Positions 8,828 through 19,419 of a stretch of 64,000 nt of DNA are shown piece after piece. How positions within the stretch are numbered: position 1 is the stretch's first letter; each line of letters begins with the position of its first letter. This DNA comes from Vibrio brasiliensis LMG 20546 (GTDB lineage: Bacteria; Pseudomonadota; Gammaproteobacteria; Enterobacterales; Vibrionaceae). The notes under the pieces were generated by a model. It saw only the letters and a program-made list of their open reading frames with translations, was not told the DNA's origin and ran no database searches. Position numbers and translations under genes: made by a program. Where the stretch lies: assembly GCF_000189255.1 (NCBI RefSeq), contig NZ_AEVS01000001.1, positions 1 through 64,000 on the forward strand, given 5' to 3'.

Positions 8828-11554
8828 TCAACCGATTTTGCCGTGACACTGCTTATACTTTTTACCACTTCCGCATGGGCAAGGCTCGTTACGACCAACT
8901 TTACGCTCTTCACGTACCATTGGCTGATGCGCTTGTGACTCTTCTTCGCCATCCGCTAGTTGGTTTTCTGCAGATGCGTGTTGAGCTTGTGCACGACGTG
9001 CCGCTTCTTCTGCCTGAGCTCGACGTTGCTCTTCCATGCGCTCAACTTCTTCTTGCTGCTGAACACGTACTTTAGACAGAATTGTGATTACGTCAGACTT
9101 AAGTGCATCCAGAAGACCTTCGAATAGTTCAAACGATTCACGCTTGTACTCTTGTTTAGGGTTCTTCTGAGCGTAGCCACGCAGGTGGATACCTTGACGT
9201 AGGTGATCCATCGCTGCCAGATGCTCTTTCCACAGCGTATCAAGTGTTTGCAGCATGACAGATTTCTCGAAGTTACGTAGCACTTGCTCGCCAACCACTT
9301 CTTCTTTCTGTTTGTATACTGCTACTGCTGTATCAAGAATTTTCTCGCGTAGTGCTTCTTCGTATAGCTTGTCGTCTTCTTCAAGCCATTGCTTGATTGG
9401 TGCATCAAGATCGAAATCGTTCTTCAGACGCTCCTGAAGGCCTTCAACATCCCACATATCTTCCAGAGATTGTGGCGGAATGTACTCATCAATTGTTGCA
9501 GTAAGAACGTCAGCACGGTTTTGTTCGATCATTTCACTGATGTCTTCAACACTCATCAGTTCATCACGAAGTTCGTACACCACTTTACGCTGATCGTTTG
9601 CAACGTCATCGTACTCAAGTAGCTGCTTACGAATATCGAAGTTGCGACCTTCAACTTTACGCTGCGCTTTTTCAATTGAACGAGATAGCATCTTCGATTC
9701 AATTGCTTCGCCTTCATCCATACCGCTTTGAATCAAGCTAGCCATACGATCTGAAGTAAAGATACGTAGCAGAGAGTCTTCCATCGATAGGTAGAAGCGT
9801 GATGAACCTGCATCACCCTGACGACCTGAACGACCACGAAGCTGGTTATCGATACGACGAGATTCGTGACGCTCTGTACCGATAATGTGTAGACCACCTG
9901 CATCCAGAACTTGGTCATGAACCACTTTCCATTCAGCTTTGATCGCATTAATCTGCTCTTGTGAAGGGTTTTGTAGTGACTCCACTTTCGCTTGCCAGCT
10001 ACCACCTAACACGATATCGGTACCACGACCGGCCATGTTGGTTGCGATGGTTACCGCACCTGGTGTACCCGCTTCAGCAACAATCTCTGCTTCACGCTCG
10101 TGGAACTTAGCGTTAAGTACGTTGTGCTTAATCTTAGCTTTCTTCAGTGCATTAGAAAGAAGTTCTGATTTCTCGATAGAAACCGTACCTACTAGCGAAG
10201 GCTGACCTTTTTCTACACGCTCTTTGATGTCTTCAATAATTGCGTTGAATTTTTCAACTTCAGTACGATAAACCACATCTGGCATATCGTTACGAATCAT
10301 TGGTTTGTTGGTTGGAATAACCACAGTTTCCAAGCCGTAGATAGACTGGAACTCGAATGCTTCAGTATCTGCAGTACCTGTCATACCAGACAGTTTTTCG
10401 TACAGACGGAAGTAGTTCTGGAATGTGATAGATGCAAGAGTCTGGTTCTCGTTCTGAATCTTAACACCTTCTTTCGCTTCTACCGCTTGGTGAAGGCCTT
10501 CAGACCAACGACGACCAGGCATAGTACGACCGGTATGTTCATCAACGATAACCACTTCACCATCTTCGTTAACGATGTAGTCTACGTTCTTTTCGAACAA
10601 TACGTGTGCACGAAGTGCTGCGTTAACGTGATGCAGCAGGCTGATGTTTGCTGGTGAGTACAGAGTATCACCCTCTTCCATCAGACCGTTTTTGATCATT
10701 AGCTCTTCCACAAACTCCTGACCAGTTTCGGTCAAGTGAACTTGCTTGGATTTCTCGTCAACTGTGTAGTGACCATCGCCACGGTACTCTTCTGAATCTT
10801 CTTGATCCTGCTTTTGCAGATGAGGGATCAGAGTGTTGATGCGAGTGTAGAGTTCAGAACTGTCTTCAGCAGGACCTGAAATGATAAGTGGAGTACGAGC
10901 TTCATCGATTAGGATCGAGTCAACTTCATCGACTACTGCGAAGAAACGCTCACGTTGAACACGGTCTTCAGCGCGGAATGCCATGTTGTCACGCAGGTAG
11001 TCAAAACCAAACTCGTTGTTTGTACCGTAAAGGATATCCGCTTTGTAAGCTTCTTTCTTCTCAGGTGGAGCCATATTAGGCACGTTAATGCCGACTGACA
11101 TACCTAAGAATTCAAATAGTGGGCGGTTAGTCTCCGCGTCACGTTTTGCCAGGTAGTCGTTGACTGTAACGACGTGAACGCCTTTACCTGGTAGTGCATT
11201 CAGGTAAGCAGGTAAGGTTGCAGTTAGTGTTTTACCTTCACCAGTACGCATCTCTGCGATTTGGCCTGCGTTCAGAACCATACCACCGATTAGCTGAACG
11301 TCGAAATGGCGCATGCCGTAAACACGCTTAGATGCTTCACGCACTGTAGCAAATGCTTCAGGTAGTAGCTTATCTAAGGTTTCACCCTGTTCTAAACGCT
11401 GACGGAACTCGACAGTTTTCGCTTTTAGCTCTTCATCAGACAGAGCTTCAAATGTCGGTTCGTAATTATTAATCTCTTTTACAATTTTTCTCAGGCGGCG
11501 CAGTGTTCTGTCATTGCGACTGCCAATTACCTTTGTCAGTAGCTTAGTTATCAT
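8828..11554 (-). CDS. secA: Preprotein translocase ATPase SecA
   Basis: 908 residues, full length. It is the motor that drives unfolded preproteins through SecYEG at the inner membrane. Visible parts are NBD1 with Walker [10 protein letters not shown] and Walker [17 protein letters not shown], the preprotein cross-linking region, NBD2 with [10 protein letters not shown] and [21 protein letters not shown], a linker rich in E/Q/A near residues 840-885, and a C-terminal zinc motif [14 protein letters not shown] that binds SecB. No secM-like arrest-peptide gene lies upstream, in contrast to E. coli; dciA is there on the other strand. An 18 bp palindrome lies in the leader. Confidence 0.98.
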   Translation of the reverse strand: MITKLLTKVIGSRNDRTLRRLRKIVKEINNYEPTFEALSDEELKAKTVEFRQRLEQGETLDKLLPEAFATVREASKRVYGMRHFDVQLIGGMVLNAGQIAEMRTGEGKTLTATLPAYLNALPGKGVHVVTVNDYLAKRDAETNRPLFEFLGMSVGINVPNMAPPEKKEAYKADILYGTNNEFGFDYLRDNMAFRAEDRVQRERFFAVVDEVDSILIDEARTPLIISGPAEDSSELYTRINTLIPHLQKQDQEDSEEYRGDGHYTVDEKSKQVHLTETGQEFVEELMIKNGLMEEGDTLYSPANISLLHHVNAALRAHVLFEKNVDYIVNEDGEVVIVDEHTGRTMPGRRWSEGLHQAVEAKEGVKIQNENQTLASITFQNYFRLYEKLSGMTGTADTEAFEFQSIYGLETVVIPTNKPMIRNDMPDVVYRTEVEKFNAIIEDIKERVEKGQPSLVGTVSIEKSELLSNALKKAKIKHNVLNAKFHEREAEIVAEAGTPGAVTIATNMAGRGTDIVLGGSWQAKVESLQNPSQEQINAIKAEWKVVHDQVLDAGGLHIIGTERHESRRIDNQLRGRSGRQGDAGSSRFYLSMEDSLLRIFTSDRMASLIQSGMDEGEAIESKMLSRSIEKAQRKVEGRNFDIRKQLLEYDDVANDQRKVVYELRDELMSVEDISEMIEQNRADVLTATIDEYIPPQSLEDMWDVEGLQERLKNDFDLDAPIKQWLEEDDKLYEEALREKILDTAVAVYKQKEEVVGEQVLRNFEKSVMLQTLDTLWKEHLAAMDHLRQGIHLRGYAQKNPKQEYKRESFELFEGLLDALKSDVITILSKVRVQQQEEVERMEEQRRAQAEEAARRAQAQHASAENQLADGEEESQAHQPMVREERKVGRNEPCPCGSGKKYKQCHGKIG

Positions 11555-11873
11555 TTGCTATGAATCTCTCTTTATTTAGATCGGGCCCGATCTATTTCAA
11601 TGCCTTCAGTCTCTAACAGTTTTTTACTAAGAATACTGAGATAAATCACGTAACTCAGATATTGAGATGAGAACGTTAGATTTCAAGGCTTATATCACTA
11701 TAAGTGGCGCATAGTTTATGAAATTTTGCCCCTGACAACCAATAACAAGGTGATTTGTTTGAAGCATTCTTTATTTTTTGAGGTTATATGATGGAAGTTT
11801 ATTCGGACCTAGCTCTATCTTCGTCCCAGCCCTTTGACTAAAATAGAGCTGTATATCGAACTTGAGGCTCATT
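11555..11873. other. secA-dciA divergent intergenic region
   Basis: 319 bp that must hold the promoters of secA (minus) and dciA (plus). Clear structures are a perfect 18 bp palindrome TAGATCGGGCCCGATCTA at 11577-11594, about 23 nt before the secA start, and a perfect inverted repeat CTTATA-tcac-TATAAG at 11689-11704. A 17-codon mini-ORF with an AGG upstream lies at 11788-11841, just before dciA; it may be chance. I could not name a convincing sigma-70 promoter. No SecM-type secretion monitor ORF with signal peptide and arrest motif is present. Confidence 0.6.
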
Positions 11874-12326
11874 ATGAGAGACCATCGCCCTACGTTAGGC
11901 GACGAAATAATTGCCGAATCACGCCTTTCTCAGCTCCAACAGCATGCGAAAGAGATCATGATGATCAATAAAGAATTAAAGGCGATCTTACCCAGAGGTG
12001 CGGAAGATCATTGCCGGGTGGCAAATATTCGCGACAATCAATTGATCCTTGAGGTCGCAAGCGCAGCGATCAAAATGAAGATTGACTATGATCGTTTGCA
12101 CATCCTTAACCAACTACGTGCTAAAGGCTTTGCTCGCCTTATTGGTGTCACTGTCCAGATAAACCCGGAACTCTATCGAAGTCGTGAAGAGAAAAAAGAG
12201 CTATCCAAGCCTCGCGACCCTATCTCTGAAACAGCCGCTCAGTATTTAGAAATGATTGCTAGTGGTGCCTCACCTAAAGTTAAGGCTCGTTTGGAGAGCT
12301 TAGCGAAACTTGCTAAGAAAGATTAA
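11874..12326 (+). CDS. dciA: DciA-type (DUF721) replicative helicase loader
   Basis: 150 residues from the ATG at 11874, which has GAGG six nt upstream; a TTG in frame at 11862 lies inside that site. The N-terminal two-thirds show the DUF721 pattern: an amphipathic helix with Q/L/H residues, then CRVANIRDNQLILEVASAAI and YDRLHILNQLRAKG, a KH-like fold. The C-terminus is charged and probably disordered. DUF721/DciA is the ancestral bacterial loader or regulator of DnaB helicase, used in species that lack the phage-derived DnaC, including Vibrio cholerae. It sits in the secM position between lpxC and secA, but on the opposite strand. The assignment rests on family resemblance and this locus. 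Confidence 0.82.
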   Translation: MRDHRPTLGDEIIAESRLSQLQQHAKEIMMINKELKAILPRGAEDHCRVANIRDNQLILEVASAAIKMKIDYDRLHILNQLRAKGFARLIGVTVQINPELYRSREEKKELSKPRDPISETAAQYLEMIASGASPKVKARLESLAKLAKKD

Positions 12327-12339
12327 TTTTATTGCAGAC

Positions 12340-12374
12340 ATAAAAAAAGCCAGACTAACGTCTGGCTTTTTTAT
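12340..12374. terminator. Bidirectional terminator between dciA and lpxC
   Basis: Arms AAAAAAGCCAGAC and GTCTGGCTTTTTT around TAAC form a long stem with a T run on each strand. It serves dciA (plus) and lpxC (minus), which converge here. Confidence 0.92.
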
Positions 12375-12382
12375 CAAACTTT

Positions 12383-13300
12383 TTACGCTAGAACCATGTT
12401 AGGCTCAGCAAAAGCAACAGGTGATGTTGCCTCTTCTTCGAAGGTTACCCACTCCCAAGCTTCTTGATCTGCGAGAACAGAACGTAGAAGTTGGTTATTC
12501 AGACCGTGGCCTGATTTGAATGCACGGAACTCACCGATAATTGGATGGCCACACATGTACAGGTCACCAATCGCATCAAGCACTTTGTGCGTAACAAATT
12601 CGTTTTCGAAGCGCAGACCTTCTTCATTAAGAATACGGTACTCATCCAGTACGATAGCGTTATCAAAGCTACCACCTAATACTAGGTTCTGTGATTGAAG
12701 GTATTCAATGTCACGCATGAAACCAAACGTACGTGCACGTGAGATCTCTTTAACGAAACCTTGTGAAGAGAAGTCAAACAGCAGGTGCTGCTCGTCTGCA
12801 TCAATCGCTGGGTGGTTGAATTCAATTTCAAAGTCCATGCGGAAACCATTGAAAGGAACAAACTCAGCCCACTTATCACCATCTTCAAAACGCACAGGTT
12901 TCTTGATACGGATAAAACGTTTAAGTGCATTTTGCTCTTCAACGCCAGCTTGTTGCAGTAAGAATACAAATGGGCTCGCACTACCGTCCATAATTGGAAT
13001 CTCAGGAGCATCTACTTCAACAACAATGTTGTCGATGCCCATACCAGCAAGAGCCGCGTTTAGGTGCTCTACGGTAGAGATGCGTACGCCTTCGTCATTA
13101 ACCAGTGCTGTACATAGCATGGTATCGCGAACTGATTCTGGATCCGCTGGAAAATCAACCGGTGGATTTACGTCGGTACGACGGTACACAATGCCTGTAT
13201 TTGCAGCGGCTGGGCGAAGAGTAAGTGTCACTTTACGACCAGAGTGGAGACCCACACCAGTTGTTTTCACTATTTCTTTCAGAGTACGTTGTCTGATCAT
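12383..13300 (-). CDS. lpxC: UDP-3-O-acyl-N-acetylglucosamine deacetylase
   Basis: 305 residues. Zinc hydrolase for the committed step of lipid A synthesis in the cytosol. It has the [17 protein letters not shown] motif with zinc ligand His79, [10 protein letters not shown] with the second His and the Asp ligand, and the SGHGLNN loop with the catalytic His. It follows ftsZ on the same strand across a 96 bp gap that contains a perfect 10 bp stem hairpin, so read-through from ftsZ may be partly limited. It ends the dcw-linked gene group. Confidence 0.97.
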   Translation of the reverse strand: MIRQRTLKEIVKTTGVGLHSGRKVTLTLRPAAANTGIVYRRTDVNPPVDFPADPESVRDTMLCTALVNDEGVRISTVEHLNAALAGMGIDNIVVEVDAPEIPIMDGSASPFVFLLQQAGVEEQNALKRFIRIKKPVRFEDGDKWAEFVPFNGFRMDFEIEFNHPAIDADEQHLLFDFSSQGFVKEISRARTFGFMRDIEYLQSQNLVLGGSFDNAIVLDEYRILNEEGLRFENEFVTHKVLDAIGDLYMCGHPIIGEFRAFKSGHGLNNQLLRSVLADQEAWEWVTFEEEATSPVAFAEPNMVLA

Positions 13301-13330
13301 CTACTTTGCCTCAGTAAAAATGCTACAAAT

Positions 13331-13356
13331 CACGGTCAATGGCGATATTGACCGTG
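13331..13356 (-). other. Perfect hairpin between ftsZ and lpxC
   Basis: Arms CACGGTCAAT (13331-13340) and ATTGACCGTG (13347-13356) pair perfectly around a 6 nt loop. On the transcribed strand the stem is followed by a T-rich but interrupted stretch. It may act as an attenuator, a processing site or a protein operator; no factor is assigned. Confidence 0.6.
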
Positions 13357-13396
13357 CATGCTACCACAAAATTGAACAGTGTCAAATTGCGTTGTA

Positions 13397-14632
13397 TTAG
13401 TCAGCTTGACGACGTAAGAAGGCCGGGATATCCAAATAGCCGCTTTCTTTATCCGCTTTCGGTGCTGCACTTTGTCCTGCACTCGAGCCAGATGGCGCTG
13501 AAGTCGTTGGCTGAGGAGTTACCTGTGGTTTTTCTTGCAAAGTTGGTGCCGCTTTTTCTTCCACTTTATTGACAGTCGGTTGTTGTGCCGGCGCCGTTTG
13601 TGGTTGAGTTTGTGGCTGAGCAACTGGCGCAACTTTCGCCTTGCCGCCCGCAACTAGCGTAATATCAGGTTTCTTCTCGTTGCCAATACCAGTAGCAACA
13701 ACTGTTACGCGAATTTCATCTGCCATATCAGGGTCTAGTGACGTACCGATAACAACCGTAGCGTTATCTGATGCAAAAGCTTTCACTGTATTACCTACAG
13801 TTTCAAACTCGTCTAGACGCATATCTAGACCCGCAGTGATGTTAACAAGAACACCACGTGCGCCAGCTAGATCGATATCTTCAAGTAGCGGGCTTGAAAT
13901 AGCCATTTCTGCCGCTTCTTCTGCACGATCTTCACCTTTTGCAACACCACTACCCATCATAGCGTGACCCATCTCAGACATAACTGTACGTACGTCTGCA
14001 AAGTCGACGTTAATCATGCCAGGACGAGTAATAAGCTCTGCAATACCCTGAACTGCATTCTTCAATACATCGTTCGCACTCGCAAAGGCTTCAAGTAGTG
14101 TAATACCGCGACCAAGCACTTTAAGAAGCTTTTCATTTGGAATCGTAATAAGTGAATCCACATGTTTAGAAAGCTCTTCAATGCCTTGCTCAGCAAAAGC
14201 TAAACGCTTTTTACCTTCAAAGCTAAATGGCTTAGTAACAACAGCAACAGTCAGAATGTTCAGCTCTCGAGCTACTTCTGCAATTACTGGGGCTGCACCT
14301 GTACCAGTACCACCACCCATACCAGCTGCGATAAATACCATATCGGCACCACTCAGCTCTTCTTTAATGCGATCGCGATCTTCGAGAGCTGCGTCACGGC
14401 CAACTTGTGGGTTCGCACCAGCACCAAGTCCTTTTGTGATATCACCACCAATTTGAATAACGCTATTCACGCTGGTTTTACGAAGTGCCTGAGCATCAGT
14501 ATTAATACTAATAAACTCAACACCTTCGATGGATTCACGTACCATGTGTTCAACGGCGTTACCGCCACCGCCACCAACCCCAACGACTTTAATTACTGCA
14601 TCGTCAGACATTTCCATCATCGGTTCAAACAT
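13397..14632 (-). CDS. ftsZ: Cell division GTPase FtsZ
   Basis: 411 residues. Tubulin homologue that forms the Z ring at midcell. The GTPase signature GMGGGTGTG is at residues 104-112, the N-terminal glycine-rich [10 protein letters not shown] at 18-27 and the T7 catalytic loop near residue 205. A Q/P/A-rich flexible linker runs from about residue 330 to 395, longer than in E. coli (383 residues in total). The C-terminal peptide [11 protein letters not shown] is the FtsA/ZipA/SlmA/MinC binding tail. It follows ftsA with a 30 bp gap. Confidence 0.98.
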   Translation of the reverse strand: MFEPMMEMSDDAVIKVVGVGGGGGNAVEHMVRESIEGVEFISINTDAQALRKTSVNSVIQIGGDITKGLGAGANPQVGRDAALEDRDRIKEELSGADMVFIAAGMGGGTGTGAAPVIAEVARELNILTVAVVTKPFSFEGKKRLAFAEQGIEELSKHVDSLITIPNEKLLKVLGRGITLLEAFASANDVLKNAVQGIAELITRPGMINVDFADVRTVMSEMGHAMMGSGVAKGEDRAEEAAEMAISSPLLEDIDLAGARGVLVNITAGLDMRLDEFETVGNTVKAFASDNATVVIGTSLDPDMADEIRVTVVATGIGNEKKPDITLVAGGKAKVAPVAQPQTQPQTAPAQQPTVNKVEEKAAPTLQEKPQVTPQPTTSAPSGSSAGQSAAPKADKESGYLDIPAFLRRQAD

Positions 14633-14662
14633 GTGTTATCTCCGTTTTTCCTGCTGCTCAGG

Positions 14663-15925
14663 TTAAAACTCTTTTTGTATCCAATTACGCAAGCGACCAA
14701 ATAAACCCGTTACTGAGGAACGAGAAGGCTCGTTGTACTCAGTATCATCATTTATTCCTGCATCTCTTGCATAATGAAGTAAACCAACTGCCGTAGAATG
14801 ATACGGCTCTTTAACGTAATCAGTTAAGCCGCTGACCTCTAATGGTTTGCCGACTCTAACTTGGTTGCGGAATACACGCTCCGCACACTCTACCAAACCT
14901 TCAATTTGTGCCGCTCCTCCTGTGAGCACCACTCCTGCGGCGAGGTGATGTTTAATCCCTTCTTCACGCAGTTTTTCTTGTACGGTATCGATAGTTTGAT
15001 TAACCAGTCCCATAAGTTCAGTATAACGAGGTTCAATCACTTCAGACAAAGTCTGTCGCTGCAAACTGCGTGATGGACGCCCGCCTACACTAGGAACGTT
15101 AACTGTATCATCCTTACTGACCAACTCACTTAGAGCACAGCCATATTTCACTTTAATTTCTTCAGCATCACTTACTGGAGTACCGAAGGCAAAAGCGATA
15201 TCACTTGTCACTGCATTGCCGGCGTATGAGAATACTTCGGTGTGGCGCAACGCGCCGCCAGTCCAAATGGATACATCCATCGTACCAGCACCGATATCTA
15301 CGACACAAACACCAAGCTCTCGTTCATCTTCAGTGATCACAGCATTACTTGCCGCTAACCCTGAGTAAACCAAGTGCTCAACTTTGAGCCCACAACGCTC
15401 AACTGCTTTTATGATATTTCTTGCCATATCATTGTGACAAGAGATCAGGTGCACGCTAACTTCCATGCGTACTCCTGATAAACCTAGCGGATTTTTTATC
15501 CCTTCTTGATAATCAATCGTAAATTCTTGAGGGATAACGTGCAGAATGCGCTGTTCGTCACCAATCTTAATCGATTTAGCGGTATGAATTGCACGATCCA
15601 TATCTTCCTGAGAGACCTCTTCATCCGAAATGGTTCCCATGCCTTTCTCGATTCTGCTGGCAATATGACGTCCAGAAAGAGAGATAAACACATTGGTGAT
15701 ATCGCACTCTGCCATCAGCTCTGCTTGGTCGACAGCGCGCTGAACCGATTTTACAACCGACTCAAGGTCATTCACGCCACCTTTGTCCATCCCGCGGGAA
15801 GGACTGCTGCCTGCGCCAATAATATTGATTTGACCATCAGGCAATACTTCACCCACGAGAGCCGATACGGTTGCAGTGCCTATATCAAGACCAACAATAA
15901 TGCTGTCATCAGCGGTCTTAGTCAT
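14663..15925 (-). CDS. ftsA: Cell division protein FtsA
   Basis: 420 residues. Actin-like ATPase that tethers FtsZ to the membrane. It has the nucleotide-binding pattern IVGLDIGTATVSALVGE near the N-terminus, VDIGAGTMDVSIW in the middle and LTGGAAQIEGL late. The C-terminal amphipathic helix SVTGLFGRLRNWIQKEF is the membrane-targeting sequence. Its start overlaps the end of ftsQ by 8 bp, so ftsQAZ is one transcription unit. Confidence 0.98.
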   Translation of the reverse strand: MTKTADDSIIVGLDIGTATVSALVGEVLPDGQINIIGAGSSPSRGMDKGGVNDLESVVKSVQRAVDQAELMAECDITNVFISLSGRHIASRIEKGMGTISDEEVSQEDMDRAIHTAKSIKIGDEQRILHVIPQEFTIDYQEGIKNPLGLSGVRMEVSVHLISCHNDMARNIIKAVERCGLKVEHLVYSGLAASNAVITEDERELGVCVVDIGAGTMDVSIWTGGALRHTEVFSYAGNAVTSDIAFAFGTPVSDAEEIKVKYGCALSELVSKDDTVNVPSVGGRPSRSLQRQTLSEVIEPRYTELMGLVNQTIDTVQEKLREEGIKHHLAAGVVLTGGAAQIEGLVECAERVFRNQVRVGKPLEVSGLTDYVKEPYHSTAVGLLHYARDAGINDDTEYNEPSRSSVTGLFGRLRNWIQKEF

Positions 15926-16700
15926 CTGTATTCTCTTGTTCTAACTCTTGTTCTGGGAACCATCCAATTGATGCTCCCGTATCATACCTGAGGTCGATAT
16001 AGCTCACTCGTTGAGTGTCGCTACCCAAATTCTGATAAAGCGAAACAAAGCGCTCTATTCGTTCCTGCAGTGACTCTTTACCTAGCTCTAAGCGAATTCC
16101 ATTATCGAGAATTATTTGCCAAGCACGGCGTTCATTGAGCACCAAGGAGGTAATCGTTAAGTTAAGTGATTCAAACTTAGGACTGATATCACGCCACACT
16201 TGAAGAACTTCTTCGCTGGTATCTTGAGGTCCGTATAGTTTTACTCGCTCTTCATCCAGTTTGCCGATATCACCGTCAAAAACCCGCCCCTCTTCATTGA
16301 GCAACGCGTTACCATTCCAGATAGCCTCGGCGTGAAACTCAGTAAGAAAGACTTTTACGGTATCAGGCCACTGTTTACGAATTGAGGCATGTGATACCCA
16401 GGGGATAGACTCTGCCATATCTTGTAGCACGTCAATATCCTGCGACATAAACGTTCCAACATGATCTAGCTGCGCGAACGCTCGCTGTACATCAGTCGCT
16501 GAAACGTAATGTAATTCACCCTGGAGTACGATTTTAGATAGCGGAAGACGCTGGTCATCCCACATCCAAGAGATCGTAGAGTAAAGGAGAGAGCCTATTA
16601 ACACCAACACCACCAGCAAGAATGTGCCACCCAGAGCGTGTTCTTTAACTAGTGGTTTAGAGGTTAAACGACGGCCTTCATTAAAAGCACTTTTAATCAA
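15918..16700 (-). CDS. ftsQ: Cell division protein FtsQ
   Basis: 260 residues, bitopic inner-membrane protein: short cytosolic N-terminus, one membrane segment (about residues 27-47), then POTRA (about 55-125) and beta domains in the periplasm. It bridges the cytosolic ring to FtsL/FtsB and FtsWI. The start appears to be TTG at 16700, with AAGGA about 9 nt upstream. The frame stays open upstream to a stop near 16742 but without a standard start codon. It has its own consensus promoter, and ddl is absent between murC and ftsQ. Confidence 0.93.
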   Translation of the reverse strand: MIKSAFNEGRRLTSKPLVKEHALGGTFLLVVLVLIGSLLYSTISWMWDDQRLPLSKIVLQGELHYVSATDVQRAFAQLDHVGTFMSQDIDVLQDMAESIPWVSHASIRKQWPDTVKVFLTEFHAEAIWNGNALLNEEGRVFDGDIGKLDEERVKLYGPQDTSEEVLQVWRDISPKFESLNLTITSLVLNERRAWQIILDNGIRLELGKESLQERIERFVSLYQNLGSDTQRVSYIDLRYDTGASIGWFPEQELEQENTDD

Positions 16701-16786
16701 AGTCCATAGTCCTTGCCAATTAGCTCGCTTATTTTCCCTATCTCATTTCGTATAATAGAGGCAAAAGCACTTACCTTAACCTTCGG

Positions 16787-16814
16787 ATTATACTGGCGTC
16801 ATAGAAAGTATCAA
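16787..16814 (-). promoter_or_regulatory. Sigma-70 promoter of ftsQAZ
   Basis: Minus strand TTGATA (16809-16814) and TATAAT (16787-16792) with 16 bp between them, in the murC-ftsQ gap. It predicts an 80 nt leader before the ftsQ TTG start and gives ftsQAZ expression separate from the upstream mur genes. Confidence 0.75.
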
Positions 16815-16832
16815 ACACTGAAAGTAAGAAAT

Positions 16833-16858
16833 CGCCACTTAAAACGTAATAAGTGACG
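16833..16858 (-). other. Hairpin downstream of murC
   Basis: On the minus strand arms CGTCACTTA and TAAGTGGCG (one T-G wobble) enclose an 8 nt loop, about 27 nt after the murC stop. No good T run follows, so it is a weak terminator at most; a role in mRNA processing or stability is as likely. Confidence 0.5.
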
Positions 16859-16884
16859 CAATTAGCCAAAAATCAATGTTTCAA

Positions 16885-18345
16885 TCAAGCTTGAGACATC
16901 TTATCGATATTTAACTCAAAAGCTTCGAGCTGTTTCGCTACCTTACCAACATCCCCTGCACCTTGGGTTAGTACTAAGTCACCATCTTGTAAAACATTAG
17001 CGAGAACTGAAGGTAAAGCCTTGCTATCAGGGACAAAAATCGGGTCAAGCTTGCCACGACTACGAATAGTCCTACAAAGAGCACGCCCATCAGCACCGGC
17101 AATAGGTTTCTCGCCCGCAGAGTAAACATCCAGCATGATCAATACATCAACCTGCTCAAGCACATTAGCAAAATCATCATACAGATCTCGCGTTCGGCTA
17201 TAACGGTGTGGCTGGAAAATCATAACCAGACGCTTATCTTGCCATCCGTTACGCGCAGCCTGAATGGTCACATCAACTTCTGTAGGGTGATGTCCATAAT
17301 CATCCACCAGCATTGCGTGGCCATTGCCAGTATCAAACTCGCCTAAGTGATCAAATCGGCGACCTGTACCCTGAGTTCCAGCCATCGCATTGAGGATTGC
17401 TTCATCGCTAATGTCATCTTCAGTCGCCACGGCAATCGCTGCTGAAGCATTAAGAGCATTATGTCGGCCTGGAATATTCAAAGTAATATCAAGGTCAGCT
17501 TTGCCCTGACGAATAACAGTAAACTTACCCTGCTGGCCTTCTTGGCGGTAGTTAGCAATACGAACATCAGCATCTTCAGAGAAACCGTAAGTAATCACCT
17601 GACGGCTGATACCTGGGATAAGTTCACGCACTACAGGATCATCAACACACACGATTGCCTGACCATAAAATGGCAGATTGTGTAGGAAGTCGATAAATGT
17701 CTGCTTGAGTGTTTCAAAATCGCCGCCATAGGTATCCATATGGTCAGCTTCGATATTGGTGACAATACTCACCATCGGCTGAAGATGAAGGAAAGAGGCA
17801 TCGCTTTCGTCCGCTTCAGCAATCAGGATGCGGCTAGAACCAAGACGCGCATTGGTGCCAGCGCTCTTAACCAAACCACCATTTACAAAGGTAGGATCAA
17901 GACCTGCTTCAGAATAAATTTGAGTCACCAGTGCGGTGGTGGTGGTTTTACCATGCGTGCCAGCCACTGCAATACCGTGACGGAAACGCATCAGTTCAGC
18001 CAGCATCTCTGCACGGCGCACCACAGGGATACGAGCAGCTCGCGCTGCAATGATCTCTGGGTTTTCTTCGTTGATCGCTGTCGATACGACCACAACGCTC
18101 GCTTGCGAAACGTTCTCTTCAGCATGACCGATAAAGACGGTTGCACCTTTCTGCGTCAAACGTTCCGTGATTGGGTTTTCAGCGATATCTGAACCTGAAA
18201 TCTGGTAGCCTTCGTTAAGCAGTACTTCAGCAATCCCGCTCATACCAGCACCACCAATGCCAATAAAGTGAATGCATTTAACACGGCGCATCTCTGGCAC
18301 CATAGCTCGAATCTGAGCCAAATCTTGAGTATGTTTAATTGTCAT
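16885..18345 (-). CDS. murC: UDP-N-acetylmuramate--L-alanine ligase
   Basis: 486 residues. Adds L-Ala to UDP-MurNAc, the first step of the stem peptide, in the cytosol. It shows the N-terminal UDP-binding motif [12 protein letters not shown], the ATP-binding loop [13 protein letters not shown], and the later Mur ligase motifs EADESDASF and [13 protein letters not shown]. It follows murG by 12 bp. The downstream gap of 184 bp carries a hairpin and the ftsQ promoter; in E. coli ddlB lies at this place. Confidence 0.98.
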   Translation of the reverse strand: MTIKHTQDLAQIRAMVPEMRRVKCIHFIGIGGAGMSGIAEVLLNEGYQISGSDIAENPITERLTQKGATVFIGHAEENVSQASVVVVSTAINEENPEIIAARAARIPVVRRAEMLAELMRFRHGIAVAGTHGKTTTTALVTQIYSEAGLDPTFVNGGLVKSAGTNARLGSSRILIAEADESDASFLHLQPMVSIVTNIEADHMDTYGGDFETLKQTFIDFLHNLPFYGQAIVCVDDPVVRELIPGISRQVITYGFSEDADVRIANYRQEGQQGKFTVIRQGKADLDITLNIPGRHNALNASAAIAVATEDDISDEAILNAMAGTQGTGRRFDHLGEFDTGNGHAMLVDDYGHHPTEVDVTIQAARNGWQDKRLVMIFQPHRYSRTRDLYDDFANVLEQVDVLIMLDVYSAGEKPIAGADGRALCRTIRSRGKLDPIFVPDSKALPSVLANVLQDGDLVLTQGAGDVGKVAKQLEAFELNIDKMSQA

Positions 18346-18357
18346 TAATCTTTCTCG

Positions 18358-19419
18358 TTATTTCGTCAGTGCAATAATGGCGTCTGATACCACGCTGTCT
18401 GCATCTAACTTAGCAGCCTCTCTGGCCTTATTTGCCATTTCCAGCAGAGTTGCACGATCTAACTGTTGAATTTGTTTCGCTAGTTTCTCAGCCGTCAGCT
18501 CTGGCTGCTCAATCATTTTTGCTGCACCACACTCGACCAGATGGTCAGCGTTCAGTGCCTGCTGTCTGTCTTTGTGCATAAATGGGACGAAGATAGCCCC
18601 GACACCTGCCGCCGAAACTTCTGACACTGTTAAAGCACCAGAGCGACATACCAACAAGTCAGCCCATTGATAAGCATCAGCGACATCGTCAATAAACTCG
18701 ACGGTCTCTGCATGAGTAACCTGATGCTGTGAGTACGCTTCAGCAACTTGTTGTTGGTTATTTTTTCCTGCTTGATGGCGGATCTGGTAGCCAGTACCTA
18801 GTTTAGCCATCACTTCAGGTAACGTACGGTTAAGGATTTGCGCGCCCTGACTGCCACCCATCACCAGAATGCGGATATCGCCATCGCGCTCAGCCATGCG
18901 AGTAACTGGCGGCTCAATTGCCACTACGTCTTCGCGAACAGGGTTGCCAACGACTGGCGCCGATGGGAAAGCTCCCGGGAATGCCTGGAAGACCTTGCGA
19001 GCAATTTTTGATAGCCACTGGTTAGTTAAACCTGCAACCGCATTTTGCTCATGTAGAACGACCGGAATCCCCAATGTCCATGCTGCAACACCACCAGGTC
19101 CACTTACATATCCCCCCATGCCTAATACAGCATCAGGTTTCCAGCGTTTCATATGCGCTCTGGCTTGAAAAATCGCATTGATAATCTGCAATGGTGCTTT
19201 AACCAGTCGGCCAACGCCTTGACCTCGTAGACCTTTTACCTTGATAAAATCGATTTCGATGCCGTGTTTTGGAACCAAGTCAGCTTCCATACGATCTGCA
19301 GTGCCTAACCAGCGAATTTCCCAACCTTGCTCCTGTAGCTTTTTAGCCACCGCAAGTCCCGGGAATACATGACCGCCCGTTCCGCCGGCCATAACCATTA
19401 ATCTTTTATTCTGTTTCAT
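18358..19419 (-). CDS. murG: Undecaprenyldiphospho-muramoylpentapeptide GlcNAc transferase
   Basis: 353 residues, GT28 glycosyltransferase that converts lipid I to lipid II at the cytosolic face of the inner membrane. The glycine-rich loops [14 protein letters not shown] (near residue 12) and GGYVSGPGG are present, and MGGSQGAQ in the C-terminal UDP-GlcNAc domain. It overlaps ftsW by 14 bp, pointing to translational coupling of lipid II synthesis with the FtsW polymerase. Confidence 0.98.
   Translation of the reverse strand: MKQNKRLMVMAGGTGGHVFPGLAVAKKLQEQGWEIRWLGTADRMEADLVPKHGIEIDFIKVKGLRGQGVGRLVKAPLQIINAIFQARAHMKRWKPDAVLGMGGYVSGPGGVAAWTLGIPVVLHEQNAVAGLTNQWLSKIARKVFQAFPGAFPSAPVVGNPVREDVVAIEPPVTRMAERDGDIRILVMGGSQGAQILNRTLPEVMAKLGTGYQIRHQAGKNNQQQVAEAYSQHQVTHAETVEFIDDVADAYQWADLLVCRSGALTVSEVSAAGVGAIFVPFMHKDRQQALNADHLVECGAAKMIEQPELTAEKLAKQIQQLDRATLLEMANKAREAAKLDADSVVSDAIIALTK

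Noticed and set aside
12708-13400. 230-codon ORF antisense to lpxC
   Set aside because: Opposite-strand shadow of a highly conserved gene; serine/arginine-rich composition typical of antisense frames.
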